Shown here one piece after another: positions 46,188-54,749 of a stretch of DNA of 64,000 bases (its first letter is position 1; the number at the start of each line of letters is the position of its first letter). The position numbers and the translations under genes were made by a program. Source of the DNA: Paracoccaceae bacterium (lineage in GTDB: Bacteria; Pseudomonadota; Alphaproteobacteria; Rhodobacterales; Rhodobacteraceae). The notes under the pieces are model-generated. The model had not been told where the DNA came from. It did not search any database and saw only the letters and a program-made list of their open reading frames with translations. The stretch covers positions 186,001 to 250,000 of the forward strand of contig JAKIUB010000001.1 in assembly GCA_021647745.1 (NCBI GenBank), written 5' to 3'.

Positions 46188-47525
46188 ATGCGCCTTTCCC
46201 GCTATTTTTTGCCTGTCCTCAAGGATAACCCTGCCGATGCGGCGATTGCGAGCCACCGTCTGATGCTGCGCGCCGGGATGATCCGGCAAAGCGCGGCCGG
46301 CATTTATAGCTGGCTGCCGCTGGGCTTCAAGGTGCTGCGCATGCTGGAAAACATCGTGCATGAGGAGCAGCAGCGCGCCGGGCATATTCCGATGCTGATG
46401 CCAACCTTGCAAACCGCTGACCTGTGGCGCGAATCTGGCCGCTATGAGGATTACGGCGAGGAAATGCTGCGCATAAAAGACCGCCACGGGCGGGATTTGC
46501 TTTATGGGCCAACCAACGAAGAGCTGATCACCGATATTTTCCGCAACTCGGTGAATTCCTACAAGGAATTGCCGCTGACGCTTTACCACATCCAGTGGAA
46601 ATTCCGCGACGAGGTGCGCCCGCGCTTTGGCGTGATGCGGGGCCGCGAGTTTTTCATGAAAGACGGCTATAATTTTGACATCGACGAGGCCGCCGCCCTG
46701 CACGCCTATAACCGCCATTTGGTCAGCTATTTGCGCACCTATGAGCGCATGGGGTTGAAGGCAATTCCGATGCGCGCCGATACCGGCCCCATTGGCGGCG
46801 ACCACTCCCACGAGTTTCTAGTGCTGGCCGAAACCGGCGAATCCGAGGTGTTTTATGATAGCGCGGTCAGTGAGCTTTCGCTCGGCGACAGGATGATTGA
46901 TTTTGACAATGTTGAGCAATGTCAGGGCATTTTCGAGGAATTCACTACGCCTTATGCTCGCACTGACGAAACCCACGACGAGGCGCTATTTGCAAAGGTG
47001 CCAGCCGAGCATCAGCGCACAGCACGGGGTATTGAGGTCGGGCAGATCTTTTACTTTGGCACCAAATATTCCGAGAGCATGAATGCCAAGGTCAGTGGCC
47101 CGGATGGCAAGCCGGTGCCGGTGCATATGGGCAGCCACGGGATCGGGGTTTCGCGCCTCGTTGGCGCGCTGATCGAGGCCAATCACGACGAGCGCGGTAT
47201 TATCTGGCCCGAAGCGGTGGCGCCTTTCAAGGTCGGGATTGTCAACCTCAAGCAGGGTGGTGAGGCAACCGATCCGGTTTGTGAGCAGCTTTATAAGGGG
47301 CTGAAGCTTGCCGGGCTGGAGCCGCTTTATGATGACCGCGATGCGCGCGCCGGAGCAAAGTTTGCCACCATGGACCTGATCGGTTGCCCGTGGCGCATTA
47401 CCGTTGGCCCGCGGGGGTTGAAAAACGGCATGGTCGAGCTGACCAGCCGGCGGACGGGGGAGAGCGAAGAGCTGTCTCCTGCTGCAGCGCTGGACCGTTG
47501 CACCCAGATTTACAACGAGGTTTAA
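46188..47525 (+). CDS. proS: Prolyl-tRNA synthetase (short, alphaproteobacterial type)
   Basis: The 445-aa class II synthetase lacks the long editing insertion, as in alphaproteobacterial ProS. It shows motif 2 (FRDEVRPRFGVMRGREFFMKDGYNF) and motif 3 (GSHGIGVSRLVGALIE), then an anticodon-binding domain (about 345-440). The start ATG 46188 has GGAG 7 nt upstream; the earlier ATG at 46184 is in another frame. It is followed closely by lolC. Confidence 0.96.
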   Translation: MRLSRYFLPVLKDNPADAAIASHRLMLRAGMIRQSAAGIYSWLPLGFKVLRMLENIVHEEQQRAGHIPMLMPTLQTADLWRESGRYEDYGEEMLRIKDRHGRDLLYGPTNEELITDIFRNSVNSYKELPLTLYHIQWKFRDEVRPRFGVMRGREFFMKDGYNFDIDEAAALHAYNRHLVSYLRTYERMGLKAIPMRADTGPIGGDHSHEFLVLAETGESEVFYDSAVSELSLGDRMIDFDNVEQCQGIFEEFTTPYARTDETHDEALFAKVPAEHQRTARGIEVGQIFYFGTKYSESMNAKVSGPDGKPVPVHMGSHGIGVSRLVGALIEANHDERGIIWPEAVAPFKVGIVNLKQGGEATDPVCEQLYKGLKLAGLEPLYDDRDARAGAKFATMDLIGCPWRITVGPRGLKNGMVELTSRRTGESEELSPAAALDRCTQIYNEV

Positions 47526-47529
47526 GCAC

Positions 47530-48804
47530 TTGGATACGCGCCCTTTTTCAGCCTTTGAGTGGACCATCGCCTGGCGCTATCTGCGGGCGCGGCGCAAAGA
47601 GGGCGGGATATCGGTTATTGCATGGTATGCGCTGATCGGGGTGATGCTGGGCGTGGCAGCGCTGATTGTGGTACAGGCGGTGATGATCGGCTTTCGCGAG
47701 GAGTTTACGGACAGGATATTGGGGGTAAATGCCCATGTAACGATCTATTCGGCTGAATATGACACCCGCGCCTCCAAGAGCCGCAGCTTTGCCGATTACC
47801 GCGAGATCACGGCCGCTGTGGCCGCCGTGCCGGGGGTGACCCGCGCCGCACCTATTATCAAATCGCAGGTGATGGCGGCTGCCAACGGGCAGAATACCGG
47901 CGTGCAGATATACGGCGAATCGCTGGCGGACCTCAAGGATCTGCCGTTGATTGCCAACCCCGAGAGCTATTTTGGCGATATCGAGCAATACGAGGACGGG
48001 GTGGCCATCGGGTCGGGGATCGCGCGGGCGCTGAACCTGCGGGTTGGTGATTTCATCCAGCTTATTTCGCCAAACGGGGCGGTCACGCCTTTTGGCACCA
48101 CGCCGCGCATCAATGATTACGAGGTGGTTTATATATTCAGGGTCGGGCGGGCGGATATCGACCGGGCGCGGATATATATGCCCTTTGCCGAGGCGCAGAG
48201 CTTTTTTAACCGCGAGGGGCTGGCGGACGAAATAGAGGTGTTTGTCGAGGATCCGCAAGCGGTGGACGAGCTGAGAGACGCGCTGCGCGAAGCCACCGGC
48301 GGCGCTCTGATCTGGACGTGGCGGGATGCCAACGGCGCCTTTTTGAGCGCGCTGGATACCGAACGGCGGGTGATGTTTATCATCCTTTCACTGGTGGTTT
48401 TAATCGCGGCAATGAATATCATCTCGGGCTTGGTGATGCTGGTTAAAAACAAGGGGCGGGATATCGGGATATTGCGTACCATGGGGCTGACGCAGGGGTC
48501 GATTATGCGGATATTCTTTATTTGCGGCTCGTTGATCGGCATAATAGGCACGCTGATGGGGTTGGCGCTCGGCACGTCCTTTGCCTATTATATCGCTGAT
48601 TTACAGCGCTTTCTGGAGTGGGCTACAGGGGCGACCTTGTGGAACCCGGAGATCAAGTTTTTGAGCGAAATACCGGCACGGTTGCGGCTTGAGGATGTGG
48701 TGGCGACGGTGGTGCTGTCGCTCGGGCTGTCTTTGCTGATCACGATTTTTCCGGCGCGTAATGCCGCGCGGCTCTCGCCAGTGGAGGCTCTGCGGTATGA
48801 ATAA
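47530..48804 (+). CDS. lolC: Lipoprotein-releasing ABC transporter permease LolC/LolE
   Basis: The 424-aa protein has an N-terminal membrane segment, a large periplasmic MacB-like domain, and three C-terminal membrane segments with the FtsX-like block, including LRTMGLTQGSIMRIFFI. It releases outer-membrane lipoproteins from the inner membrane to LolA, powered by LolD. The start appears to be TTG at 47530, 4 bp after the proS stop. The stop overlaps lolD by 8 bp. Many alphaproteobacteria have a single LolC/E-type permease. Confidence 0.92.
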   Translation: MDTRPFSAFEWTIAWRYLRARRKEGGISVIAWYALIGVMLGVAALIVVQAVMIGFREEFTDRILGVNAHVTIYSAEYDTRASKSRSFADYREITAAVAAVPGVTRAAPIIKSQVMAAANGQNTGVQIYGESLADLKDLPLIANPESYFGDIEQYEDGVAIGSGIARALNLRVGDFIQLISPNGAVTPFGTTPRINDYEVVYIFRVGRADIDRARIYMPFAEAQSFFNREGLADEIEVFVEDPQAVDELRDALREATGGALIWTWRDANGAFLSALDTERRVMFIILSLVVLIAAMNIISGLVMLVKNKGRDIGILRTMGLTQGSIMRIFFICGSLIGIIGTLMGLALGTSFAYYIADLQRFLEWATGATLWNPEIKFLSEIPARLRLEDVVATVVLSLGLSLLITIFPARNAARLSPVEALRYE

Positions 48805-49480
48805 TCCAGTGCTGGAGTTGCGTGACCTCTCGAAGGTGTATTTCGAGGGTAAAAGCAATGAGATCAGGGTGCTGAATGGTGCATCTCTCACGCTGAAGGC
48901 GGGGGAGGTTGTCGGGTTGATCGCGCCTTCGGGGGCGGGGAAATCTACCTTGCTCCAGATTGCGGGGCTGTTGGATCCGCCCAGCTCTGGCGAGGTGCTG
49001 ATCGCGGGGCGGGCCGTGGGGAAGGTGCGCGATAAGGAACGCACAAGGCTGCGCCGCGAGTCTATTGGTTTTATTTATCAATTTCATCATCTGTTGCCGG
49101 AGTTTTCGGCAGTCGAGAATATTTCTTTGCCCCAACGTGCCAATGGTGTGGAAAAGGGAGCGGCCGAGGCCCGCGCCAAGGCCTTGCTCGACAGGGTCGG
49201 GTTGGCGGCGCGCTATGAGCATCGTCCTGCCGAGCTTTCGGGCGGGGAGCAGCAGCGGGTGGCTTTTTGTCGGGCGCTGGCCAATGAACCGAAGATATTG
49301 CTTGCGGATGAGCCAACAGGAAACCTTGACCCCGAAACCTCTGAAACGGTGTTTTCTGTGTTGATGGAGCTGGTGCGGGAAACCGGGCTTTCGGCGCTGA
49401 TTGCTACCCATAATCACGAGCTGGCAGCGCGGATGGACCGGGTGGTGCGGCTGGTGGCGGGTAAGGTGGAACGGGTGTAA
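48797..49480 (+). CDS. lolD: Lipoprotein-releasing ABC transporter ATPase LolD
   Basis: The 227-aa ATPase has Walker A APSGAGKST, the Q-loop YQFHHLLPEFSA region, ABC signature LSGGEQQR and Walker B ILLADEPTGNLD. It energises the LolC/E permease encoded just upstream. The ATG at 48797 is within the end of lolC, with GGAGG upstream, and gives the normal N-terminus MNNPVLELRDLSK. Confidence 0.94.
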   Translation: MNNPVLELRDLSKVYFEGKSNEIRVLNGASLTLKAGEVVGLIAPSGAGKSTLLQIAGLLDPPSSGEVLIAGRAVGKVRDKERTRLRRESIGFIYQFHHLLPEFSAVENISLPQRANGVEKGAAEARAKALLDRVGLAARYEHRPAELSGGEQQRVAFCRALANEPKILLADEPTGNLDPETSETVFSVLMELVRETGLSALIATHNHELAARMDRVVRLVAGKVERV

Positions 49481-49540
49481 AAGGGGCTGCCGCCCCTCTG
49501 GCTGCGCTATTCACCCTGCGAGTATTTTACAAAGAAGAGG
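49479..49540 (-). repeat. Intergenic hairpin repeat, copy 2 (with terminator stem)
   Basis: Reads, on the minus strand, TCTTCTTTGTAAAATACTC then G-rich sequence, GCGCAGC, and a hairpin GGGGC-TGCC-GCCCC-type stem (49483-49496 on plus) ending TTTT. It is similar along its length to copy 1 at 7756. It lies between lolD and the converging UbiH-type gene, and the stem starts 2 bp after the lolD stop, so it probably ends transcription from both sides. Confidence 0.6.
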
Positions 49541-49541
49541 C

Positions 49542-50738
49542 TTATTTGGCGCCGAGACCGTGTTTCATCAGGGTGTTGCGCAGGGGTTTGATGCTGTGCA
49601 GGGTTTTTAGGCCGGTGCGGCGCAGGTCTTTCAGGAAGGGGGCGCTGGCCATTGAAGCACGATTAAGCAGGTCTACGCCTGTTATGCGGGCCGCCATGTC
49701 TGGCCACCGGCGGCGGTGGTAGCTTTCCAACATTGCAGGCGAGCCGATATCCTGATTTTGGTGGCGGGCGGCGATTACCAGGGATTTCAGGGTTTTTAAA
49801 TCCGCGAGGCTCATATTCAGGCCTTGGGCGCCAATCGGAGGGATGACATGGGCGGCTTCGGCCAGAAGCGCTGTGCGCGGGCCGTTTAGCCTTGCGGCCC
49901 GCTGGGCGATGATTGGCCAAATGGCGCGCTTGCCGATGATCTCGATGGAGCCGAGGGTATTGCAGGCGCGGGTGCTGAGGGCTTTGTTGAAATCGGTATC
50001 ATTCATTTCAAACAGGGTGGCGGCGCGGGGGCCGCGCTCCATCCAGACGACAGCGGATTTATAGGGGTCTGTCAGGGGGACCAGCGTGAAGGGGCCGCCA
50101 GAGCGGTGGATTTCGGTGGAGATGTTCTGGTGTGGTTTTGTATGTGATACGTTGAAAACAATTGCTTTTTGGCCATATCGCCAGGTTTTTATCTTGATGC
50201 CGAGCGCCTCGCGGAGGGGCGAGTTGCGACCGTCAGCGGCGATGACGAGAGTTGCCGAGAGCTGCATTCCGCTTTCGAGTTGCACGAGAGCGCCGCTGCT
50301 GCGCGGGGTGACATGGGTGACCGAATCCGGCGTGATGAGACGGAAATTATCAAAGCGGGCGAGGAAATCCAGCATGATTTGGCGCAGCTTTGTATTGGGT
50401 AGATTGTAGCCAAAAGCCTTCAGCCCGATATCGGCAGCGAGAAAATCGGCCTGTTCGCGTATTGTTCCCGCTTCGCCACCTGCATCGAGTATGCGCATGA
50501 TGGACAGGGGTGCGGCCTCTGGCTCCAGATGGGACCATAAGCCGATCTCGCCAAGCAGCTCGATTGAGGGGAGCAGGAAGGCGGTCGAGCGCAGATCGGC
50601 ACCTTTTGTGGTGCTGTCGGTGATCGGGGGGACAGGGTCTACGCAGATGGTTTCAAAGCCGGCACTGGCGAAGGCACAGGCCGCAGAAAGGCCGGCGATG
50701 CCACCGCCGGCGATCAGGATATCACAGGGGAGGCGCAT
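49542..50738 (-). CDS. UbiH/UbiF/VisC-family FAD-dependent hydroxylase
   Basis: The 398-aa flavoprotein has the N-terminal dinucleotide motif IAGGGIAGLSAA, the DG motif IAADGRNS and, in place of the usual GDAAH, AEAAHVIPPIGAQGLNMSLADL. Family members hydroxylate the ubiquinone ring; which position (C5, C6 or C8) cannot be told. ATG at 50738 is used; a GTG one codon earlier is possible. Its start overlaps the end of the nucleotidase gene by about 17 bp. Confidence 0.87.
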   Translation of the reverse strand: MRLPCDILIAGGGIAGLSAACAFASAGFETICVDPVPPITDSTTKGADLRSTAFLLPSIELLGEIGLWSHLEPEAAPLSIMRILDAGGEAGTIREQADFLAADIGLKAFGYNLPNTKLRQIMLDFLARFDNFRLITPDSVTHVTPRSSGALVQLESGMQLSATLVIAADGRNSPLREALGIKIKTWRYGQKAIVFNVSHTKPHQNISTEIHRSGGPFTLVPLTDPYKSAVVWMERGPRAATLFEMNDTDFNKALSTRACNTLGSIEIIGKRAIWPIIAQRAARLNGPRTALLAEAAHVIPPIGAQGLNMSLADLKTLKSLVIAARHQNQDIGSPAMLESYHRRRWPDMAARITGVDLLNRASMASAPFLKDLRRTGLKTLHSIKPLRNTLMKHGLGAK

Positions 50739-51378
50739 CACGCAGCTTTCGTAGAAAGGCCGGAAGATCGGCGGTGTGGTGGTGAATATGGGGCGCGGGA
50801 GCTGTAGGGCCGACGAGCACGGTTTTCAGGCCGAGGGCATGGGGTGTTTTGAGATTTCGCGGATCATCTTCGAACATCGCGGCGCGGGTGGGCGCCAGAT
50901 CGGCCTTGGTAAAAACAGTATGAAAGGCCTCGGCTGCCGGCTTCGAGACAAAACCGGCGTCATCCACCCCGTAGATGGTATCAAAAACATTGTCGAGACC
51001 AAGGGCGGCGGTTACATTTTCGGCATAGGTGCGCGAGCCGTTGGTGAAGATAATTTTACGGCCGGGCAGGGCGGAGATCGCGGCGCGCAGGGCCGGATCG
51101 GGGGCCAGCACCGAAAAGTCTATTTGCTGGACTTCATCAAGATAGGCGACCGGATCGGTATTGTGGTGAAGCATCAGCCCCGCCAAGGTGGTGCCGTGGT
51201 TGCGCCAATAGGTGGCACGGCGGGTGGCGGCGGCTTTTTGGTCAAGGTCAAGCTCGCGCATCAGATAACGCTCCATATTCACCTCTAGCTGGCTGAAAAG
51301 CTGGCTGGTGGCTGGATAAAGCGTATGATCAAGGTCAAAGACCCAATCCTGAATGTGAGTGAAATCTTTTGCAGGCAT
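50722..51378 (-). CDS. HAD-family pyrimidine 5'-nucleotidase
   Basis: The 218-aa protein has the HAD nucleophile motif WVFDLDHTLYP near residue 13, the Thr/Ser motif IIFTNGSRTYAENV and the acidic motif AAMFEDDPRNLKTP. It matches the DLDxTLYP subgroup that dephosphorylates pyrimidine monophosphates. ATG 51378 starts just before the conserved region. It diverges from a GntR gene by about 90 bp. Confidence 0.86.
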   Translation of the reverse strand: MPAKDFTHIQDWVFDLDHTLYPATSQLFSQLEVNMERYLMRELDLDQKAAATRRATYWRNHGTTLAGLMLHHNTDPVAYLDEVQQIDFSVLAPDPALRAAISALPGRKIIFTNGSRTYAENVTAALGLDNVFDTIYGVDDAGFVSKPAAEAFHTVFTKADLAPTRAAMFEDDPRNLKTPHALGLKTVLVGPTAPAPHIHHHTADLPAFLRKLRDAPPL

Positions 51379-51469
51379 GGCTATGGATAACCTTTGCGGG
51401 GTGCGCGCGCAACACCCATTGCATTTCGCGGGTTGGGCCGTATCCTTGTGGTGAAAACAGGAGAATTTG

Positions 51470-52117
51470 ATGCAAAGACGGGTAGAGCAAAGCAAAGACG
51501 CCTACGGGCTGGTGCTTGAAGCGATTGATAGCGGTATTTATATGCCCGGCGACCGGCTGGTTGAATCCGAGCTGGCGGAGCGCTTCGGGGTGTCACGCAC
51601 GCCGGTGCGCGAGGCACTTCAGCGGCTGGAAACCCAGAATATTTTGGCGCGAGACGGGCGCTCGATGGTGGTAGCCTCATTGGATCATGATCAGCTCGGA
51701 GAGCTTTATGCCGTGCGGGCGCAATTGGAGGGGCTGGCGGCACAACTGGCAGCACAGCATGCCGCCCCCGAGGAGATTAAAATATTACAAGATATGCTGA
51801 CGCAGGATCAGGCTTTGGTCAATGACCCTGTGGGGCTGGCGCGGGCCAACCGGCGGTTTCACCGGCAAATACATCTGGCGAGCCATAACCGGTATCTTAT
51901 CCGCCAGCTTGACTCGGTGCATCGCACGATGGCACTGCTGACAACCACCTCACTGGCGGCTGAAGGGCGCGGAGAGGATGCCTTGTGCGAGCATGAGCTG
52001 ATTGTCAGGGCGATCAGCGATCGTGACGGGCAGATAGCAGATAAGGCCTTAAGAGACCACATTTCAAAAGCTTACGAGACAAGGTTAAAGCAAGATGCTG
52101 CTGAGTCACCTCAATGA
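51470..52117 (+). CDS. GntR-family transcriptional regulator (FadR/FCD subfamily)
   Basis: The 215-aa protein has an N-terminal winged helix (about residues 8-70: IYMPGDRLVESELAERFGVSRTPVREALQRLE) and an all-helical FCD ligand domain with metal-binding His (RFHRQIHLASHNR and CEHELIV). FCD regulators usually sense organic acids. ATG 51470 has GGAG 6 nt upstream. Its stop overlaps the hydratase start as ATGA, so it may regulate that gene. Confidence 0.9.
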   Translation: MQRRVEQSKDAYGLVLEAIDSGIYMPGDRLVESELAERFGVSRTPVREALQRLETQNILARDGRSMVVASLDHDQLGELYAVRAQLEGLAAQLAAQHAAPEEIKILQDMLTQDQALVNDPVGLARANRRFHRQIHLASHNRYLIRQLDSVHRTMALLTTTSLAAEGRGEDALCEHELIVRAISDRDGQIADKALRDHISKAYETRLKQDAAESPQ

Positions 52118-52860
52118 ACCGGGTTGTCGAAACTCTGCGCGGTAAAGGCTGGATCAGGGATTGCAGCGCTGAAATACCCGATTTGGCTACTGCTTTTGAC
52201 CTTCAGGATGAAGCGTTGGCGAAAATATCTGCCGAGCGGGGTGGCTTTGCCGGCTACAAAATTGCTTTTAATACGAAGGACATGATGGCCAAGCTCGGCC
52301 TTCCCCACCCCGGAATGGGGCGGATATTTCGGGATCAGGTTTTCGAGAGTGGTGTGGAGCTTGATGTCGGGTGTTATCGGCATTTTATGATCGAGCCGGA
52401 AATCGCGGCGGTTTTGGCGGAGGATATGACCCCGGGCGAGGTGTTTTCGGCGGCAACGGCGGAGAAGGCTGTGGCGTGCTATTATCCGGCTTTCGAGCTA
52501 CTGGACAGGCGAAATTTCGAGGGCATGATGCACCCGCCAACGGTGATTGCCCATAATGTTTTTAATGCCGGAATTGTGCTGGGCGGGGCGGGCTTGCCGC
52601 CGGCGGAGCTTGACTGGGCATCACTGGAAACCAAGTGCACGGATAATGGTGTCGATGTGGTGCAAGGCATTGGTATTGCCCCACAAAACCCGGCAGAGGC
52701 ATTGGCGTTTTTGGCTAACCACTTTACCGGACGCGGCCAGATATTACCCAAGGGGTCGCTTGTGTTGCTCGGGGCGCATTGTCCTTTATACAAGGTCGGT
52801 GCAGGGCGCCGGCTGAGGTTGGAGCTGGGGGCGCTCGGTGCGGTGACTTTCACTACCTAA
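52114..52860 (+). CDS. 2-keto-4-pentenoate hydratase-family protein
   Basis: The 248-aa protein matches the fumarylacetoacetase/2-keto-4-pentenoate hydratase fold in size, with a likely metal site in IEPEIAAVLAEDM and a conserved AFELLDRR block. Members hydrate 2-oxopent-4-enoate after meta-cleavage of aromatics or decarboxylate related acids. No other aromatic-degradation gene is nearby, so the substrate is uncertain. It ends overlapping the converging glycosyltransferase gene by 4 bp. Confidence 0.8.
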   Translation: MNRVVETLRGKGWIRDCSAEIPDLATAFDLQDEALAKISAERGGFAGYKIAFNTKDMMAKLGLPHPGMGRIFRDQVFESGVELDVGCYRHFMIEPEIAAVLAEDMTPGEVFSAATAEKAVACYYPAFELLDRRNFEGMMHPPTVIAHNVFNAGIVLGGAGLPPAELDWASLETKCTDNGVDVVQGIGIAPQNPAEALAFLANHFTGRGQILPKGSLVLLGAHCPLYKVGAGRRLRLELGALGAVTFTT

Positions 52861-54686
52861 TCGAGGCCGTGGGTGGTTTTATCCCAGTAAAACGGAGCGA
52901 CAATTACCTCGTAGAGGGCTTTATAGGCCGCAAGAGTGCCGATGGGCCAATAAAGTGGCATGGTCAAGATAAACGGCAGCAGAGAGAATGTGCGCTTGCG
53001 GCTGACCGCGATAACGGAAATGACAGCCATAACCGCCTCGCCAATCAGCAAAACGGGAAAAGCGAATTTCCAGAACCAATCCGGCAATAGCGATAAAAAC
53101 GCCCATTCCGCGCCAAACAGGCCAAGCCACATCAACCAGAAAACCGGTGCCAGCAAATAGGCGGTAGCGGTGCCGAGCAGCACGGTTTGCAGGCTCAAAA
53201 ACCCGATCCAACCAAGGTCATTTTTTAATTTTATCGGTTGCCTCATTTGGCTTAACCAAGTGATCATAAAGCCTTTTATCCAGCGAGAGCGTTGCTTTAT
53301 CCAGCCTACAGGCACTTTATTGGCTTCTTCCCATGTGGTGGAGTCGACCATATCGCAGCGATAGCCAAAACGGGCCAGCCGCATGCCGAGATCGGCATCT
53401 TCGGTGACATTATGGGCATCCCATCCGCCAATCCTCTCCAGCACCCTGCGGCGTATAAATACCGAGGTGCCACCCAGCGGCAAGGGTAGGCCGAGCCGCT
53501 GCATACCCTGCATGATCACCCGGAACCATGCAGCGTATTCGATGGTAAAGCAACGCGACAGCCAGTTGTCCTGGGTGTTGTAATAATCAAGATTGGCCTG
53601 CACGGCGGCTATATCGGGCGGGGCGGCCAGCAGGTGGGCCACGACCTTGTCTATCTGGTCGGGGTCGGGGCGGTCTTCCGCGTCATAGATACCGATGATG
53701 CTGCCGGTACAAAAAGGCAAGGCGTAGTTCATTGCGCGGGGTTTGGTTTGTAATTTGTCGGCTGGCACCACGAGCACCTCGGCCCAATGGGGGATATTTT
53801 CTTTTTTTAAGGCATCTTGGGTGGTTGTGTCGTTTTCTTCCAGCAATATTTTGATATCAAGAAGCTCTTTTGGATAGGTGAGGCGGCCCAGAGCGCTGAG
53901 CAGCGCAGGGATAACCTTGTCTTCACGAAACAGCGGGATGAGGATAGACACGCGCGGGTGCTTTCGATGGTCGGAAATATGGCTGAGGCAGCCGGTATCC
54001 GGCGTGGCAGGGCGAGGCTTTAGAAAAGCGATCAGGGCTGAAAGCCGCAGGACCGTGGTAGCAAAATTACTAACCAGCGCCCATAAAAGCAACATAACAA
54101 GGGTATAATCAGGTGCGGCAAGGGCTAGACCCAAGATCAGCCCGATCACAGTCGCGCTCAGGGTTCGTTGCGGGGCAAGTGTCAGTGTGCGGCAGCTGAA
54201 ACGGGGGGGGCATAGTGTGGCGGCGGCCTCTGCCAGTTCGGTGGAAAAGTGATGCTCGATATGATGGTAAATATCGACCCGGTCCGCTTGAATAAGGCGG
54301 ATACGACCGGGAAAATGGGCCGCTATGTCTTTTTCTTTGGTATGGTCAGCCGCAGCGATCAAAAGAGTCGCGCCAACTTTTCGCCATGGCAAGGCTTGCA
54401 GGCGGATGCAGGCTTTCGGGTCTAGCCCTTTTAACACAGCCGGGTCCGGCGGGCTGGCGGTAATATCAAGAGATTCGCCGCTGATCTGGGCGCGTAGCGC
54501 GGCATCAACCGCGTTCGGGGTCGAGTATTTATGGGCGACAAGTATATCGCCGAGCCGTGCTTCGCGATTTTTTTGCAGGGTGAGGGCGTGGTCGAGATCA
54601 TTCTGGCGGACCGAGCCATGCAAAAGCAGGATTTCGCCCAGTCGAGTCGGATGGGTGTTTTTCGGGTCTTTGAGGGAATAGTTCAT
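52857..54686 (-). CDS. Membrane glycosyltransferase (GT2) with N-terminal MshEN domain
   Basis: The 609-aa protein has three parts. Residues 15-67 hold two 24-residue RLGxIL...L..AL..Q motifs with a 5-residue spacer, the arrangement of the cyclic-di-GMP-binding MshEN domain. Two membrane helices follow near 178-220. The GT2 domain (about 240-500) has ILIPLFREDKVI, DAEDRPD (DxD-type), TEDADLG and QRSRWIKG, then about four further C-terminal helices. Such enzymes make and export polysaccharide, so synthesis under cyclic-di-GMP control is a reasonable inference. No partner export genes are beside it. Confidence 0.85.
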   Translation of the reverse strand: MNYSLKDPKNTHPTRLGEILLLHGSVRQNDLDHALTLQKNREARLGDILVAHKYSTPNAVDAALRAQISGESLDITASPPDPAVLKGLDPKACIRLQALPWRKVGATLLIAAADHTKEKDIAAHFPGRIRLIQADRVDIYHHIEHHFSTELAEAAATLCPPRFSCRTLTLAPQRTLSATVIGLILGLALAAPDYTLVMLLLWALVSNFATTVLRLSALIAFLKPRPATPDTGCLSHISDHRKHPRVSILIPLFREDKVIPALLSALGRLTYPKELLDIKILLEENDTTTQDALKKENIPHWAEVLVVPADKLQTKPRAMNYALPFCTGSIIGIYDAEDRPDPDQIDKVVAHLLAAPPDIAAVQANLDYYNTQDNWLSRCFTIEYAAWFRVIMQGMQRLGLPLPLGGTSVFIRRRVLERIGGWDAHNVTEDADLGMRLARFGYRCDMVDSTTWEEANKVPVGWIKQRSRWIKGFMITWLSQMRQPIKLKNDLGWIGFLSLQTVLLGTATAYLLAPVFWLMWLGLFGAEWAFLSLLPDWFWKFAFPVLLIGEAVMAVISVIAVSRKRTFSLLPFILTMPLYWPIGTLAAYKALYEVIVAPFYWDKTTHGLD

Positions 54687-54749
54687 ATGGCTACCGGTGA
54701 ATATCTCACCGATAGATTTCAGTCATAAAGCTTAAAATACCCTTAATAT

